Positions 24,317-32,989 of a stretch of DNA of 64,000 bases are shown piece after piece. A model generated the notes under the pieces. The model made no database searches and had not been told where the DNA came from. It was given only the letters and a program-made list of their open reading frames with translations. The DNA is taken from assembly GCA_002923375.1 (NCBI GenBank), contig BEIJ01000001.1:1364001-1428000 (forward strand). Direction: 5' to 3'. Source of the stretch: a bacterium HR33 (GTDB lineage Bacteria; Gemmatimonadota; Gemmatimonadetes; Gemmatimonadales; GWC2-71-9). The position numbers and the translations under genes were made by a program. How positions within the stretch are numbered: position 1 is the stretch's first letter; the number at the start of each line of letters is the position of its first letter.

Positions 24317-25075
24317 TTGGTGCGATCCGTCGGTAGAAAGCATGCGGTTTGGGCTGTGCTGCTCGCGTTTGCCTGCGGGGGAGAAGCTGTGGGTCCCCCG
24401 CCCTTTGCGAGCGGCGGGGAAGGTTACGCATTACGTCCTCCGGCGCTGCGCTGGGCCGATTCCAGGCCGGTAGCCGTTGTGGTGACCAGTGGCGAGGACT
24501 CGACCGCCGGAGGTAGTTCGGCGGACAGTGTCGTTTTGTCCGACGCTGCGGGCGCCTTCCTTTCTCTGGATCGTTACGAGGTAAGGTTCTGGGCTGCGAA
24601 CGATCGCCGCCACCTGATAGAGATCTACTATGCGGACGGGTCGGATGACGACGAAGACGGCGGCGATTCCGGGTCGCTCGCCGGCGGCTGGGGTGGGAAG
24701 AAGGCTAGAAGGTTTCTGAGACTCAACATCCCGCCTTTTTCTCTGTATCGCCTGCCTGACGGTCGGAGAATAGGCGCCCGTGACTCGGTGGAGATCACGG
24801 TGCAGGTGGACAGCACCGAGGTGTTGGTGCACTTCGGGCCCAGCGGATTGCAGTTTACGCCGGCCTGTCCGGTATTGTTGCAGCTCTGGTACCCGGGTGA
24901 CTTGGACGGTGACGGGGATGTTGACTGGCGGGACTTCAAGCTCCGGTGGCGGCTGCATTTCCTGCACCGGGGTTCGGATGGCCGTTGGACTGAGTATCCC
25001 GCAGAGCACGCGCCGCTGTACGGGTGGATCAAGGCCAAGCTCTGTGGTTTTTCGAGCTACCAGATCTCGTTTTGA
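24317..25075 (+). CDS. Putative secreted protein or lipoprotein with a calcium-loop motif, first gene of the pilin operon
   Basis: A 252-residue protein not matched to a known family. Residues 1-20 look like a signal (KHAVWAVLLAFAC), with a Cys that could be lipidated although the lipobox (A-F-A-C) is imperfect. It is Asp/Glu-rich (YADGSDDDEDGGDSG near residue 123) and carries DLDGDGDVDWRDF near residue 195, an EF-hand/dockerin-like calcium loop. Start TTG 24317 (or GTG 24320) follows GGGAGG; the longer frame from 24227 would include the promoter and is rejected. As the first gene after the sigma-54 promoter it may be an exported partner of the pilins. Confidence 0.65.
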   Translation: MVRSVGRKHAVWAVLLAFACGGEAVGPPPFASGGEGYALRPPALRWADSRPVAVVVTSGEDSTAGGSSADSVVLSDAAGAFLSLDRYEVRFWAANDRRHLIEIYYADGSDDDEDGGDSGSLAGGWGGKKARRFLRLNIPPFSLYRLPDGRRIGARDSVEITVQVDSTEVLVHFGPSGLQFTPACPVLLQLWYPGDLDGDGDVDWRDFKLRWRLHFLHRGSDGRWTEYPAEHAPLYGWIKAKLCGFSSYQISF

Positions 25076-25078
25076 CCA

Positions 25079-26137
25079 ATGGGCGCCCGGCTGACGTTCG
25101 AGATACTTCACCAAGCGCGCCAACTGGCCGAGGCGGGCAAGTATGCGGCGCTGCTTTCCTATTGCCAGTCGTTGGGAGAGGACTTGTTGCGGCTCTCGCC
25201 CACACTGGCGCTTTTGAAGGGAATTGCGGCGGTTCGTTTGGGCTTTCCCGAGGAGGGGCGGCGCTGGGCGAAGTTGGCTTTCGAGCGGGCCAGGGAGCGA
25301 GGCGATCGGACGATCGAGATTCGGGCCCTCAATGCGCTGGGAGGAATCAACCTGGCGACGGGTCTCACCAGGGAAGCCGAGGACTGTTTTGCCTTGGCCT
25401 TGGGTCAGGCGTATGTGGTGCGGGATCACGCGACGGTGGGCCGGTGCTGCAATAACCTGGGCATTTTGGCGAACCTGCGTGGATCCAGAGCGCAGGCCGT
25501 CGGGTGGCATACCCGGGCCGTAGCGGCGTTTGAAAGGGTGGGTTCTCATCGGGGTGTAGCAGAGGCGCTGCACAACCTGGCTCACGTTTACAAGGACGAG
25601 GGCGATTGGGAGCGGGCTTCGGATACGGCGGCGCAGGCTATCCAAGCGGCCGAGCTTTCCGGCGACCTCTCTCTGGTAGCCGCCACGATTTGCGGCTACG
25701 CCGATGTCCAGCGTCTAGCTGGAGATCCGCTATTTGCAGCGAGGGAGGTGGAAAAGGCGATAGCGCTGCACCGGGAGCTGGGTGATGTGATGGGGGAGGC
25801 GGAAGATTTGCGCGTGCTGGCCGGTGCTCTTGGGGCACAGGGCGAGTACGCCAGGGCGGAAGCTTTGTATCGGGAGGTGATCCGGCGGGCGGAGCAGGGG
25901 GGCGACGAGCTTATGGCGGCGGAAGCCGAGCGCGATCTTGCGGCCTTGCTTTGGTCTCTGGGTAGGGAGGCGGAAGGGCGGGAGACCGCCAGCAGATCCC
26001 GGGCCCGGTTTTCGAAGATGGCCGCCTTTGCCGAAGTCCGGCGCTTGGACCAGATGTTGAGCGGCGGCTCGGCGGCGGGGTTCGGCTTTGTAGGGCCGCT
26101 GGTTTCCGCAGAAGCAGGTTCAGGAGGTTCAGGATGA
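25079..26137 (+). CDS. TPR-repeat protein
   Basis: A 352-residue, mostly helical protein with about six to eight tetratricopeptide repeats (for example ALNALGGINLATGLTREAED, a repeat with N-N-L-G-I-L-A-N-L-R-G-S-R-A-Q-A and another with ALHNLAHVYKDEGDWERASD). No signal peptide is visible, so it is likely cytoplasmic; the C-terminus is Gly/Ser-rich. Starts 3 bases after the lipoprotein stop, and its own stop overlaps the first pilin start (ATGA). TPR proteins often scaffold assembly of pili or secretion systems. Confidence 0.82.
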   Translation: MGARLTFEILHQARQLAEAGKYAALLSYCQSLGEDLLRLSPTLALLKGIAAVRLGFPEEGRRWAKLAFERARERGDRTIEIRALNALGGINLATGLTREAEDCFALALGQAYVVRDHATVGRCCNNLGILANLRGSRAQAVGWHTRAVAAFERVGSHRGVAEALHNLAHVYKDEGDWERASDTAAQAIQAAELSGDLSLVAATICGYADVQRLAGDPLFAAREVEKAIALHRELGDVMGEAEDLRVLAGALGAQGEYARAEALYREVIRRAEQGGDELMAAEAERDLAALLWSLGREAEGRETASRSRARFSKMAAFAEVRRLDQMLSGGSAAGFGFVGPLVSAEAGSGGSG

Positions 26138-26706
26138 TTCAGTCGCGTCGCGGATTCACGCTGATAGAGATACTGATTGTGCTGGCCATGATCGGGATCG
26201 TGGCGGCCATTGCCGTTCCCCGGATCGACCTTACCCGCTATCGGGTGGACTCGGCGATGCAGGGGATAGGAACCACGATGCTCGTGGCGCAGCGGCTCGC
26301 GGTTACGCGCCAGCACGACGTGATAGTGCGGTTCGACGTTCCGGGGGCGGCGCTGATAGTGCACGAGGATGCCGACAACGACGGCGCGGTTGATTCCGGA
26401 GAGCGGGTCCGCCGCTTCCCGCTGGGCGAGCACATCGTCTTTGGGCGGGCGGGGGCACCGCCCGGTCCGATTCCGGGTTCGGGGAACGAGGTGACGTTTA
26501 CCCGCACCGTTGACGGTATGCCGGCCGTCGTTTTCCACCGTAACGGCAGCGCCAGCGAAGCCGGGGGCTTTTACCTGACGTCCAAGCGCGCGGTGCTGAA
26601 TCCCGGGCATGAGACCGACACCCGGGCCATAGAGGTGGAACGCGGTACCGGAAGGGTCTCGTGGTATCGCTACACTTCCGGCGGTACTTGGGTCAGGGGG
26701 TTCTGA
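26134..26706 (+). CDS. Type IV prepilin-like protein, FimT/GspH family
   Basis: A 190-residue protein with a class III prepilin signal: RRG|FTLIEILIVLAMIGIVAA, with cleavage after Gly and the conserved Glu at position +5. The hydrophobic N-helix is followed by a globular part with DADNDGAVDSGERV, a GspH/FimT-like pattern. A prepilin peptidase (PilD-like) would process it; none is in the window. Coupled to the TPR gene by a 4-base overlap and to the next pilin gene by 1 base. Confidence 0.85.
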   Translation: MIQSRRGFTLIEILIVLAMIGIVAAIAVPRIDLTRYRVDSAMQGIGTTMLVAQRLAVTRQHDVIVRFDVPGAALIVHEDADNDGAVDSGERVRRFPLGEHIVFGRAGAPPGPIPGSGNEVTFTRTVDGMPAVVFHRNGSASEAGGFYLTSKRAVLNPGHETDTRAIEVERGTGRVSWYRYTSGGTWVRGF

Positions 26707-27083
26707 TGGGCCGCGGTGGTTTCACTTTGATCGAGGTGATGATCGCCCTGGTGATATTGTCGGTGGCGATTCTCGGGATGGGAACCCTCACGGCGGGGCT
26801 GGTGAAGACAACCGCGGTGGGAGACGTCACGGCGGCCGCAATTCAGCTGGCCGAGGACCGCATAGAAGAAGTGCGGATCGAGCCGGTGTACGCCAAGATC
26901 GACAGTTTGTACGCGGGTACGGAAACGGGATTTCCCACTCTCCCGGGGTTTACCCGTACAACCGAAGTGGTTCACTACGGCGGGCCGGGGCAGTCGTTCG
27001 ACTACAAGAAGATCACGGTGACGGTGGAGGGTCCGGGTCTGCTGGCTCCTGTGGTGCGCACGGTAACGGTGGCGGCTCCATGA
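26706..27083 (+). CDS. Minor prepilin, PilV/GspI-like
   Basis: A 125-residue prepilin-like protein with MGRGG|FTLIEVMIALVILSVAI, cleavage after Gly and Glu at +5, and the PilV/GspI hallmark E-V-M-I-A-L-V-I-L at the N-terminus. AAAIQLAEDRIEEVRIEP near residue 40 is typical of this group. Start ATG 26706 is chosen because it puts the prepilin signal at the extreme N-terminus; its stop overlaps the next start. Confidence 0.85.
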   Translation: MGRGGFTLIEVMIALVILSVAILGMGTLTAGLVKTTAVGDVTAAAIQLAEDRIEEVRIEPVYAKIDSLYAGTETGFPTLPGFTRTTEVVHYGGPGQSFDYKKITVTVEGPGLLAPVVRTVTVAAP

Positions 27084-28249
27084 AGCGCGTGAGAGGCGCC
27101 GCAGAGCGCGGCATGACTCTGATCGAAATGCTGGTTGCCCTGGTGGTGTTCAGCATCGTGATCGCCGGGGCTCTGGGGTTCATGCGCTCCCAGGGCAGAG
27201 CTTTTACTCTGGGCAACCAGCGGATGTCCACGCTCCAGAATCTGCGCTTTGCGTTGAACCTGATGGCGCAGGATCTTCGGGCCTTGGGCGCCGGGGTTCC
27301 GGACGAGCAGCCCATGCTGGTTTACGCCGGCCCCGACGTGGTGGCGTTCAACGCCAACCATACGACCAATCTCCGGAACGACGTGTTCGCCGTATACTAC
27401 GACCCGGACGCACCGTCTGGAGCGGTTTCGGCGCTCACCAAGGCGCTGGCGATAACTATTCCCAACACCGCGGTCACCTATCCGGACACCAGTTATCTCT
27501 TCGGGGGAGTGAACAGTCCCGCGGAAACCATCGTGTTCTTCTTCCGGCCAGATACGACCACTAGCCGTACCGACGACTATGTCATCTACCGCCAGGTAAA
27601 CCGGGGAGCGCCGGAGCTGGTTGCGCGCAACATCTTGAAGACACCCGGCACGGACTTTTTCGAGTACTACGTGCTGGTGACGCCTGCCAGCGGGGAGCCG
27701 ACTACCCAGCGATTGCCGGCGGCCGAGCTTCCGCTGGTTCACAGCGTCCCGATACACGGATCGCCGGCCGATACCGGAAGTGCCGCCAAGATCGACTCGG
27801 TGCGGGCCATTCGGATCAACCTTACCGGCACCAACGGCCTCACCGGTCCCGAGGAGCGCCAGCGGAGCGTTTCCCGGTTGGTTCGGCTTCCCAACGCCGG
27901 GCTCGCCGTAAAGCGTACCTGCGGGGACGAGCCGCTCTTGGGAACCGGCTTGGTGGCGAGCGTGGGTACGGGGCCGGGCGGGGTGCCGGTCGTCAATCTG
28001 ACCTGGGGAGCGGCGGTGGACGAAACAGGAGGAGAGGGAGACGTGGTGAGTTACGTCATCTGGAGGAGACTGCAGTCCGAGAGCGATTGGGGTGATCCCT
28101 ATCTCAACATTCCGGCGGGAGCAGCGCCGTATGTGTATCAAGACGCGGCGGTGGTGAGCGGTGAGAGCTACGTCTACGCTCTCGCGGCCCAAGATTGCAC
28201 TCCTCTTCTTTCCCAGCTTGCTATCTCCAACGTCGTTACGATCCCGTAA
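27080..28249 (+). CDS. Minor prepilin, PilW/GspJ-like
   Basis: A 389-residue protein with a prepilin signal, AERG|MTLIEMLVALVVFSIVI (Glu at +5), followed by SQGRAFTLGNQRMSTLQNLRF, a PilW/GspJ pattern. It is much longer than GspJ; the last ~90 residues (from ~300) read like a fibronectin-type III domain (V-N-L-T-W-G-A-A-V-D, S-Y-V-I-W-R-R, Y-V-Y-A-L-A-A-Q-D), a plausible adhesive or spacer domain. Start is coupled (ATGA) to the previous gene. Confidence 0.82.
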   Translation: MKRVRGAAERGMTLIEMLVALVVFSIVIAGALGFMRSQGRAFTLGNQRMSTLQNLRFALNLMAQDLRALGAGVPDEQPMLVYAGPDVVAFNANHTTNLRNDVFAVYYDPDAPSGAVSALTKALAITIPNTAVTYPDTSYLFGGVNSPAETIVFFFRPDTTTSRTDDYVIYRQVNRGAPELVARNILKTPGTDFFEYYVLVTPASGEPTTQRLPAAELPLVHSVPIHGSPADTGSAAKIDSVRAIRINLTGTNGLTGPEERQRSVSRLVRLPNAGLAVKRTCGDEPLLGTGLVASVGTGPGGVPVVNLTWGAAVDETGGEGDVVSYVIWRRLQSESDWGDPYLNIPAGAAPYVYQDAAVVSGESYVYALAAQDCTPLLSQLAISNVVTIP

Positions 28250-28266
28250 GACTGAGAGGTTTGTCT

Positions 28267-30024
28267 ATGAAATGGACGGGGAACTCTCGGATACAGAGCG
28301 AGCGCGGTATAGCGCTGGTAGTTGTCATATTGGTCACCCTGGTGGTGGCGGCGGTGGCGGGCGGAGCGGCATTGGTGAGCAGTAACGCCACTCTCATCGG
28401 CCGCCACGCCGATCGCCTAGGCCTGCTCGAAGCGGCAGCCGACGCCGGCCTGGAAGAGGCCCGGGCACGCATCAACGGAGATAAAACCCTCTACCCGGAC
28501 ACCGGCTTCGCCGTTTTGGAATTGAACGCCCAGGTGACCGACGCCAGAGGAAACGTGATTCCCAACCTGCGCCGGTCCACCTATGTAGGGCCCACCGGGA
28601 TAACCAGCGGCCAGTACGGGGTGTTCGGAAGCATAGTGGTTGTGGTCGAGGATGCTTTCGGGAACCGCTTGGTCCGGCGCGGGGAAGTGGTGCAGGAAAG
28701 CTTCGCCAAGTACGCCTACTTCACCGACATCGAACCGAGCTATATCGCCTTCGGCGGAGGGGATCAGATTTTCGGTCCGGTCCACACCAACGATTATCTC
28801 AAAATCTATCCCTCGGGTGCGACGTTCCATGGGCCGGTGGTCACGGCGAAAACCGTTCAGGGCGCCCAGTACGGCGTTTTCAAGCAGGGCTATACGGAAA
28901 ACGGACCATACATCGCCATGCCTCAGACCGCCGATTTGAACAAGCTGAAGAGTCAGGCCCAAGCGGGGAAAACCTCATTTACCTCGAGCACGGCCGGCGA
29001 TGCGGGGGAGGCTACGACCCGCATCGAGTTCGTTGCTATCGATCTCAACGGCGACGGGAGCGTGAACGGCTCCAACGAGGGTTTCATCCGGGTCTACCAA
29101 TCGAGCAACGCGGGCTGGGTCTCCGGCTCGCTGCCTTCGGACTACTCTTCTAACCGGCTCCGCAACTCCGAGAATTGCGGGCACTACCACAGCGGCGGAG
29201 TGTTCGTGAACGCCAAAAGCCATCCCAACAGCGGCCCTGATAGCTGGGTGGCGGCGGTAAGCAGCAGCACCAAGCGCTGCTACCTGGGAGGCTCGGACTC
29301 CCTCTGGGGCGGGTTCCAGCCGTCCGACGGCAAAGGAGCGTGGCTACAGTGGCCCGGGCCGGTGAGCCCGCTATTGTCCGGGCGGCCGGACGCGCAGTAC
29401 CTGTTTCCCATTTCCCGGGAACTGAACCCGTCCTTCAAAGGAGTCATCTACGTTGAGGGCAAGGTGGCGGTGAGCGGAGTGGTGAGGGGTAGAGTCACGC
29501 TGGCAGCCACCGACGACATCGTCATCGTTGACGATCTCACTTACGCCACCGCACCGGGACAGAGTGCCTGCAAAGACGGCGACATACTCGGCCTTTTCTC
29601 GGGCGGAGACATAGTGGTGTCGGACAACACCCTCAACTCGCCCGTACGCCCCACGTCGGCGGCGAACTATTTCACTTACGACGACACCAAGGACGAGTTC
29701 ATCAACGCTGTGGTCCTGGCGCTGAACATCTTTACCGTGGAGAACTACGCCAGCGGTGCTACGAAAGCCGAACCCTGCGAGAGCAAGCTTTGGGGTCGGG
29801 GCTGCCTCTACCTAACTGGGGGAATCATTCAACGAACCCGCGGTGCGGTGGGGACCACCTCGGGCACCGGCTACCTGAAGCGCTACTCTTACGATTCCTG
29901 CGCCTTCAGCGAGCCGCCCCCTTACTTTCCCACCACCGGCCACTTTGCCCGGGGCCGGTATTACGAAGTCGACCCCCGAGGCTTCAACGTAGCCGAATAC
30001 TTCGCCCGCCTGACGGGTCGATAA
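28267..30024 (+). CDS. Large minor pilin-like protein, PilX/GspK-type
   Basis: A 585-residue protein beginning ERG|IALVVVILVTLVVAAVAGG, a prepilin-like signal without the Glu at +5, as is usual for PilX and GspK. GAG AGG ends 6 bases before the ATG at 28267. Residues ~130-560 form a large, Gly/Ser-rich domain with several cysteines, similar to DUF4900-type regions of pilus-tip proteins. VAIDLNGDGSVNGSNEG near residue 255 is another calcium-loop-like motif. It is the last gene of the operon and could be the tip adhesin. Confidence 0.75.
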   Translation: MKWTGNSRIQSERGIALVVVILVTLVVAAVAGGAALVSSNATLIGRHADRLGLLEAAADAGLEEARARINGDKTLYPDTGFAVLELNAQVTDARGNVIPNLRRSTYVGPTGITSGQYGVFGSIVVVVEDAFGNRLVRRGEVVQESFAKYAYFTDIEPSYIAFGGGDQIFGPVHTNDYLKIYPSGATFHGPVVTAKTVQGAQYGVFKQGYTENGPYIAMPQTADLNKLKSQAQAGKTSFTSSTAGDAGEATTRIEFVAIDLNGDGSVNGSNEGFIRVYQSSNAGWVSGSLPSDYSSNRLRNSENCGHYHSGGVFVNAKSHPNSGPDSWVAAVSSSTKRCYLGGSDSLWGGFQPSDGKGAWLQWPGPVSPLLSGRPDAQYLFPISRELNPSFKGVIYVEGKVAVSGVVRGRVTLAATDDIVIVDDLTYATAPGQSACKDGDILGLFSGGDIVVSDNTLNSPVRPTSAANYFTYDDTKDEFINAVVLALNIFTVENYASGATKAEPCESKLWGRGCLYLTGGIIQRTRGAVGTTSGTGYLKRYSYDSCAFSEPPPYFPTTGHFARGRYYEVDPRGFNVAEYFARLTGR

Positions 30025-30125
30025 GCCGCACCTTCCGCTGGCAAACCCGGCCGGGCGTCGCACTCGGTTCCGCCACGCCCGGCCTCCGCTTGACCCGGAG
30101 AGCCGTTCCCGGCATCGTTCCTGCC

Positions 30126-31376
30126 ATGGACCAGGCCTCGCTGATCTACGATTGGAACGCGATCGACGGCTTCGACTGGTCGTCGGTGCGCGTGGACCTC
30201 AACGACGAAACCCTGCGCGACGGGCTCCAGTCGCCGTCCGCCATCGACCCGCCCGTGGAAACCAAGATCCAGCTCCTCCATCTGATGGCCGATCTGGGAA
30301 TCGCGGCCGCCGACATCGGGCTGCCCGGGGCCGGCCCGAGAGCGGCCGAGTCGGTAAGATGCCTGGCCAGAGAGATCGCCCAAAACCGCCTCCCCATTCA
30401 ACCCAACTGCGCCGCCCGCACCGTGATCGCCGACGTGGAGCCGATCGTGAGAATATCCCAAGAGGTGGGGATCGCCATCGAAGCCGCCACCTTCATCGGT
30501 TCCTCTCCCATCCGCCAGTACGCCGAAGACTGGACCCTGGACCAGATGCTGAAGGTTACCGAAGAAGCCGTAAGCTTCGCCGTGCGCGAAGGGTTGCCCG
30601 TGATGTTCGTAACCGAAGACACCACCAGAGCGCGCCCCGAAACCCTGAAAGCGCTATACGGCACCGCGATCCGCTGCGGCGCCCGCCGCATCTGCCTGGC
30701 GGACACGGTGGGACACGCCACTCCGGCGGGAGTCAAGAATCTGGTACGGTTCGTCAAAGAAGAGATCGTGGCTCCGTCGGGGGAGGATGTTAAAATCGAC
30801 TGGCACGGACACCGGGATCGAGGTCTGGCGATCATCAACTGCCTGGCCGCCATCGAAGCCGGCGTGGACCGAGTGCACGCCACCGCCTTGGGGGTCGGCG
30901 AAAGAGTGGGGAACGCCGAAATGGACCTGCTGATCGTCAATCTGTATCTTCTAGGGGCGCATCGTCACGACGTGTCCCGCCTGCGGGAGTACTGCCAGTT
31001 GGCGGCGGAAGCGATCGGAGCTCCGCTTCCGCCCAACTACCCGGTGATCGGCGCCGACGCTTTTCGGACCGGCACCGGAGTCCATGCCGCCGCGATCATC
31101 AAGGCGAAGAAGAAAGGCGACTCCTGGCTGGCCGACCGGGTCTATTCGAGTGTGCCGGCGGGCGCCTTCGGATTGAAGCAGAAAATCGAAATCTCACCCG
31201 TCTCCGGGCTTTCCAACGTGAAATACTGGCTGGCGGAACACGGCTACGATGCCTCAGACTCCTGGCTCTGCGAAGCGTTGTTCACCGCCGCCAAGCAGGC
31301 CGACCGGGTATTGACCGACGAGGAGTGCCACCGCCTGGTGGCCGAAGCCGAAAGGAGCAAGCGGCAGCCGACTTGA
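30126..31376 (+). CDS. HMGL-like acyltransferase/lyase (2-isopropylmalate synthase-like)
   Basis: A 416-residue TIM-barrel enzyme of the DRE/HMGL family. The metal and acyl motifs are DETLRDGLQSPSA near residue 26 (usual D-G-E/x-Q), HGHRDRGLAI near 228 (H-x-H ligands, with an unusual RDRG), and GVGERVGNA near 258. These fit an aldol-type enzyme using an acyl-CoA, as in isopropylmalate or homocitrate synthase. No leucine-regulatory domain is present and no other leu gene is near. ATG 30126 is used; the frame continues upstream into sequence that overlaps the pilin gene and is not family-like. Product unassigned. Confidence 0.82.
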   Translation: MDQASLIYDWNAIDGFDWSSVRVDLNDETLRDGLQSPSAIDPPVETKIQLLHLMADLGIAAADIGLPGAGPRAAESVRCLAREIAQNRLPIQPNCAARTVIADVEPIVRISQEVGIAIEAATFIGSSPIRQYAEDWTLDQMLKVTEEAVSFAVREGLPVMFVTEDTTRARPETLKALYGTAIRCGARRICLADTVGHATPAGVKNLVRFVKEEIVAPSGEDVKIDWHGHRDRGLAIINCLAAIEAGVDRVHATALGVGERVGNAEMDLLIVNLYLLGAHRHDVSRLREYCQLAAEAIGAPLPPNYPVIGADAFRTGTGVHAAAIIKAKKKGDSWLADRVYSSVPAGAFGLKQKIEISPVSGLSNVKYWLAEHGYDASDSWLCEALFTAAKQADRVLTDEECHRLVAEAERSKRQPT

Positions 31377-32989
31377 CGAGCGCACTCAAGCTGGAACAGC
31401 TGGTCGCCTCGTACCTCGACGTACGATGGCACTTGGATCCGGTGGAAGCCACAGCCGCCGGCCTCAGGGAGCACGATCACCGGCTGGGCCGCTTCACCCC
31501 GGAAGACGTACGCCAGCACTTGGCCGCCCTTCGCTCGCTGGCGGGAGCGGTCGAGCAGGTGGAGGTAGATTCCCTCGAAGACGAGATCGACCGCACCATG
31601 CTGCTGAACGAGCTCCGCATGTGGGAGCACCGTTTCAAAGTCGAGCAGATTCACATAAAAAATCCCGGCTTCTGGGTGGGACACGCCCTGGACGGGCTGT
31701 ACCTGTTGCTCTCCCGGACCGATCGCCCGCTGGCGCACCGAGCCAAATCCGCCGCCAGCCGGCTGGCGGAGTTTCCCGCCTTCTTCCGGGCGGCGATGGA
31801 AACGCTGAGCGGGTGCCCGGAGGTTTTCGTCACGATGGCCCTCCGCGTGGCAAAAGGCGGCAGAGCGCTGCTGGAGCAGGTGTCGCAGGAGCTCCGCCCC
31901 GAGGGCGACTCCGACTTCGATACCAAGTACCGCGACGCTCAGGAAGCGCTCGACTCGTTCGCCCGGTTCATGGAGGGAGAACTCCTGGATCCCACAAACA
32001 ACAGTTTCGCCATAGGCGAGGATGCGTTCAATTTCCGGCTGCACTACGAGCACGCTTTGCGCAACACGGCTCCGGAGCTGTGGCGTTACGGGAACCGCCT
32101 GGCCGAGGAGATAGAACAGGAGCTCGCCCGCATGGCTCGGGAGATCGATAGCAGCGCGCGATGGCCCGATTTGGTCGATCGCCTGCGGGCCGAACACCCC
32201 CGGGCCGAAGAGCTGGTGGGGGCCTACGCCTCCGAGATGGAGCGGGCGCGCCGGTTCGTAGAAGAGCGGGACCTGGTACCGATTCCTCCCGGACCCCTCA
32301 AGGTGGTGGAAACACCGTCTTTCTTGAGACCTCTAATACCGTACGCCGCCTACCAGGCTCCCGGGGCGTTCTCCCCGGACCGCACCGGTTGGTTTTTCGT
32401 CACCCCACCGGACAATTCGGCGCCTCCGGAACAGGTTGAGCGTCTCCTGCGGGACCACTGCGTTCACGAAATAGCCTCCACCGCCCTCCACGAAGGCTAT
32501 CCCGGGCACCACCTTCAGTTCCTATGGGCCCAGCAGCAGGAGCGTACCGTCCGGAAATTGCTCGGCACGCCGCTCACGATCGAAGGATGGGCCCTCTACT
32601 GCGAAGAGATGATGGGAGAAGAGGGATTTTATCGGGGGATCGAAGAACGCTTCTTCCAGCGGGTCCATCTCTTGTGGCGGGCTTTGAGGATCGTCTTGGA
32701 CGTGGGGCTCCACACCCGGGGCATGAGCATAGAGGAGGCGGTGAACATTTTGGTCGACAGGGTGCACTTCGAGCGGGCCAACGCCGAGGCCGAGGTGAGC
32801 CGCTACTGCGCGTATCCCGCATATCAGTTGTGCTACGCCGTCGGCCGGCGGGAGTTGCGAGCGTTGCGGGATGCCTACCGGGCCGTGGCCGGAGGATCGT
32901 ATTCGCTGCGGGACTTCCACGAAAAGGTGCTGAGCTACGGTGGTCTGCCGGTCAGCTTGATCCGGTGGGGGATGGGGCTGGAGGAGTGA
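31373..32989 (+). CDS. DUF885 family protein (putative metallopeptidase-like)
   Basis: A 538-residue protein of the DUF885 family. The characteristic ALHEGYPGHHLQF is near residue 375, and ends with YAQQ-type helices (YCAYPAYQLCYAVGRRELRALR). DUF885 proteins are predicted zinc-dependent hydrolases with H-E-x-x-x-G-H-H-like ligands. Start TTG 31373 overlaps the previous stop (TTGA). The stop overlaps the start of the MFS gene (GTGA), so the lyase-like enzyme, this protein and the permease form one coupled unit. The substrate is unknown. Confidence 0.8.
   Translation: MTSALKLEQLVASYLDVRWHLDPVEATAAGLREHDHRLGRFTPEDVRQHLAALRSLAGAVEQVEVDSLEDEIDRTMLLNELRMWEHRFKVEQIHIKNPGFWVGHALDGLYLLLSRTDRPLAHRAKSAASRLAEFPAFFRAAMETLSGCPEVFVTMALRVAKGGRALLEQVSQELRPEGDSDFDTKYRDAQEALDSFARFMEGELLDPTNNSFAIGEDAFNFRLHYEHALRNTAPELWRYGNRLAEEIEQELARMAREIDSSARWPDLVDRLRAEHPRAEELVGAYASEMERARRFVEERDLVPIPPGPLKVVETPSFLRPLIPYAAYQAPGAFSPDRTGWFFVTPPDNSAPPEQVERLLRDHCVHEIASTALHEGYPGHHLQFLWAQQQERTVRKLLGTPLTIEGWALYCEEMMGEEGFYRGIEERFFQRVHLLWRALRIVLDVGLHTRGMSIEEAVNILVDRVHFERANAEAEVSRYCAYPAYQLCYAVGRRELRALRDAYRAVAGGSYSLRDFHEKVLSYGGLPVSLIRWGMGLEE

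Noticed and set aside
24431-25645. Minus-strand frame of 404 codons opposite the pilin operon's first genes
   Set aside because: It is antisense to the lipoprotein and TPR genes, has no motif, and would run through the coding sequence after the sigma-54 promoter.
30126-31376. HMGL-family enzyme as a leucine-biosynthesis isopropylmalate synthase
   Set aside because: There is no regulatory domain and no other leucine gene, and the HGHRDRG motif departs from the usual HxHxD-L-G pattern. The assignment is left at family level.
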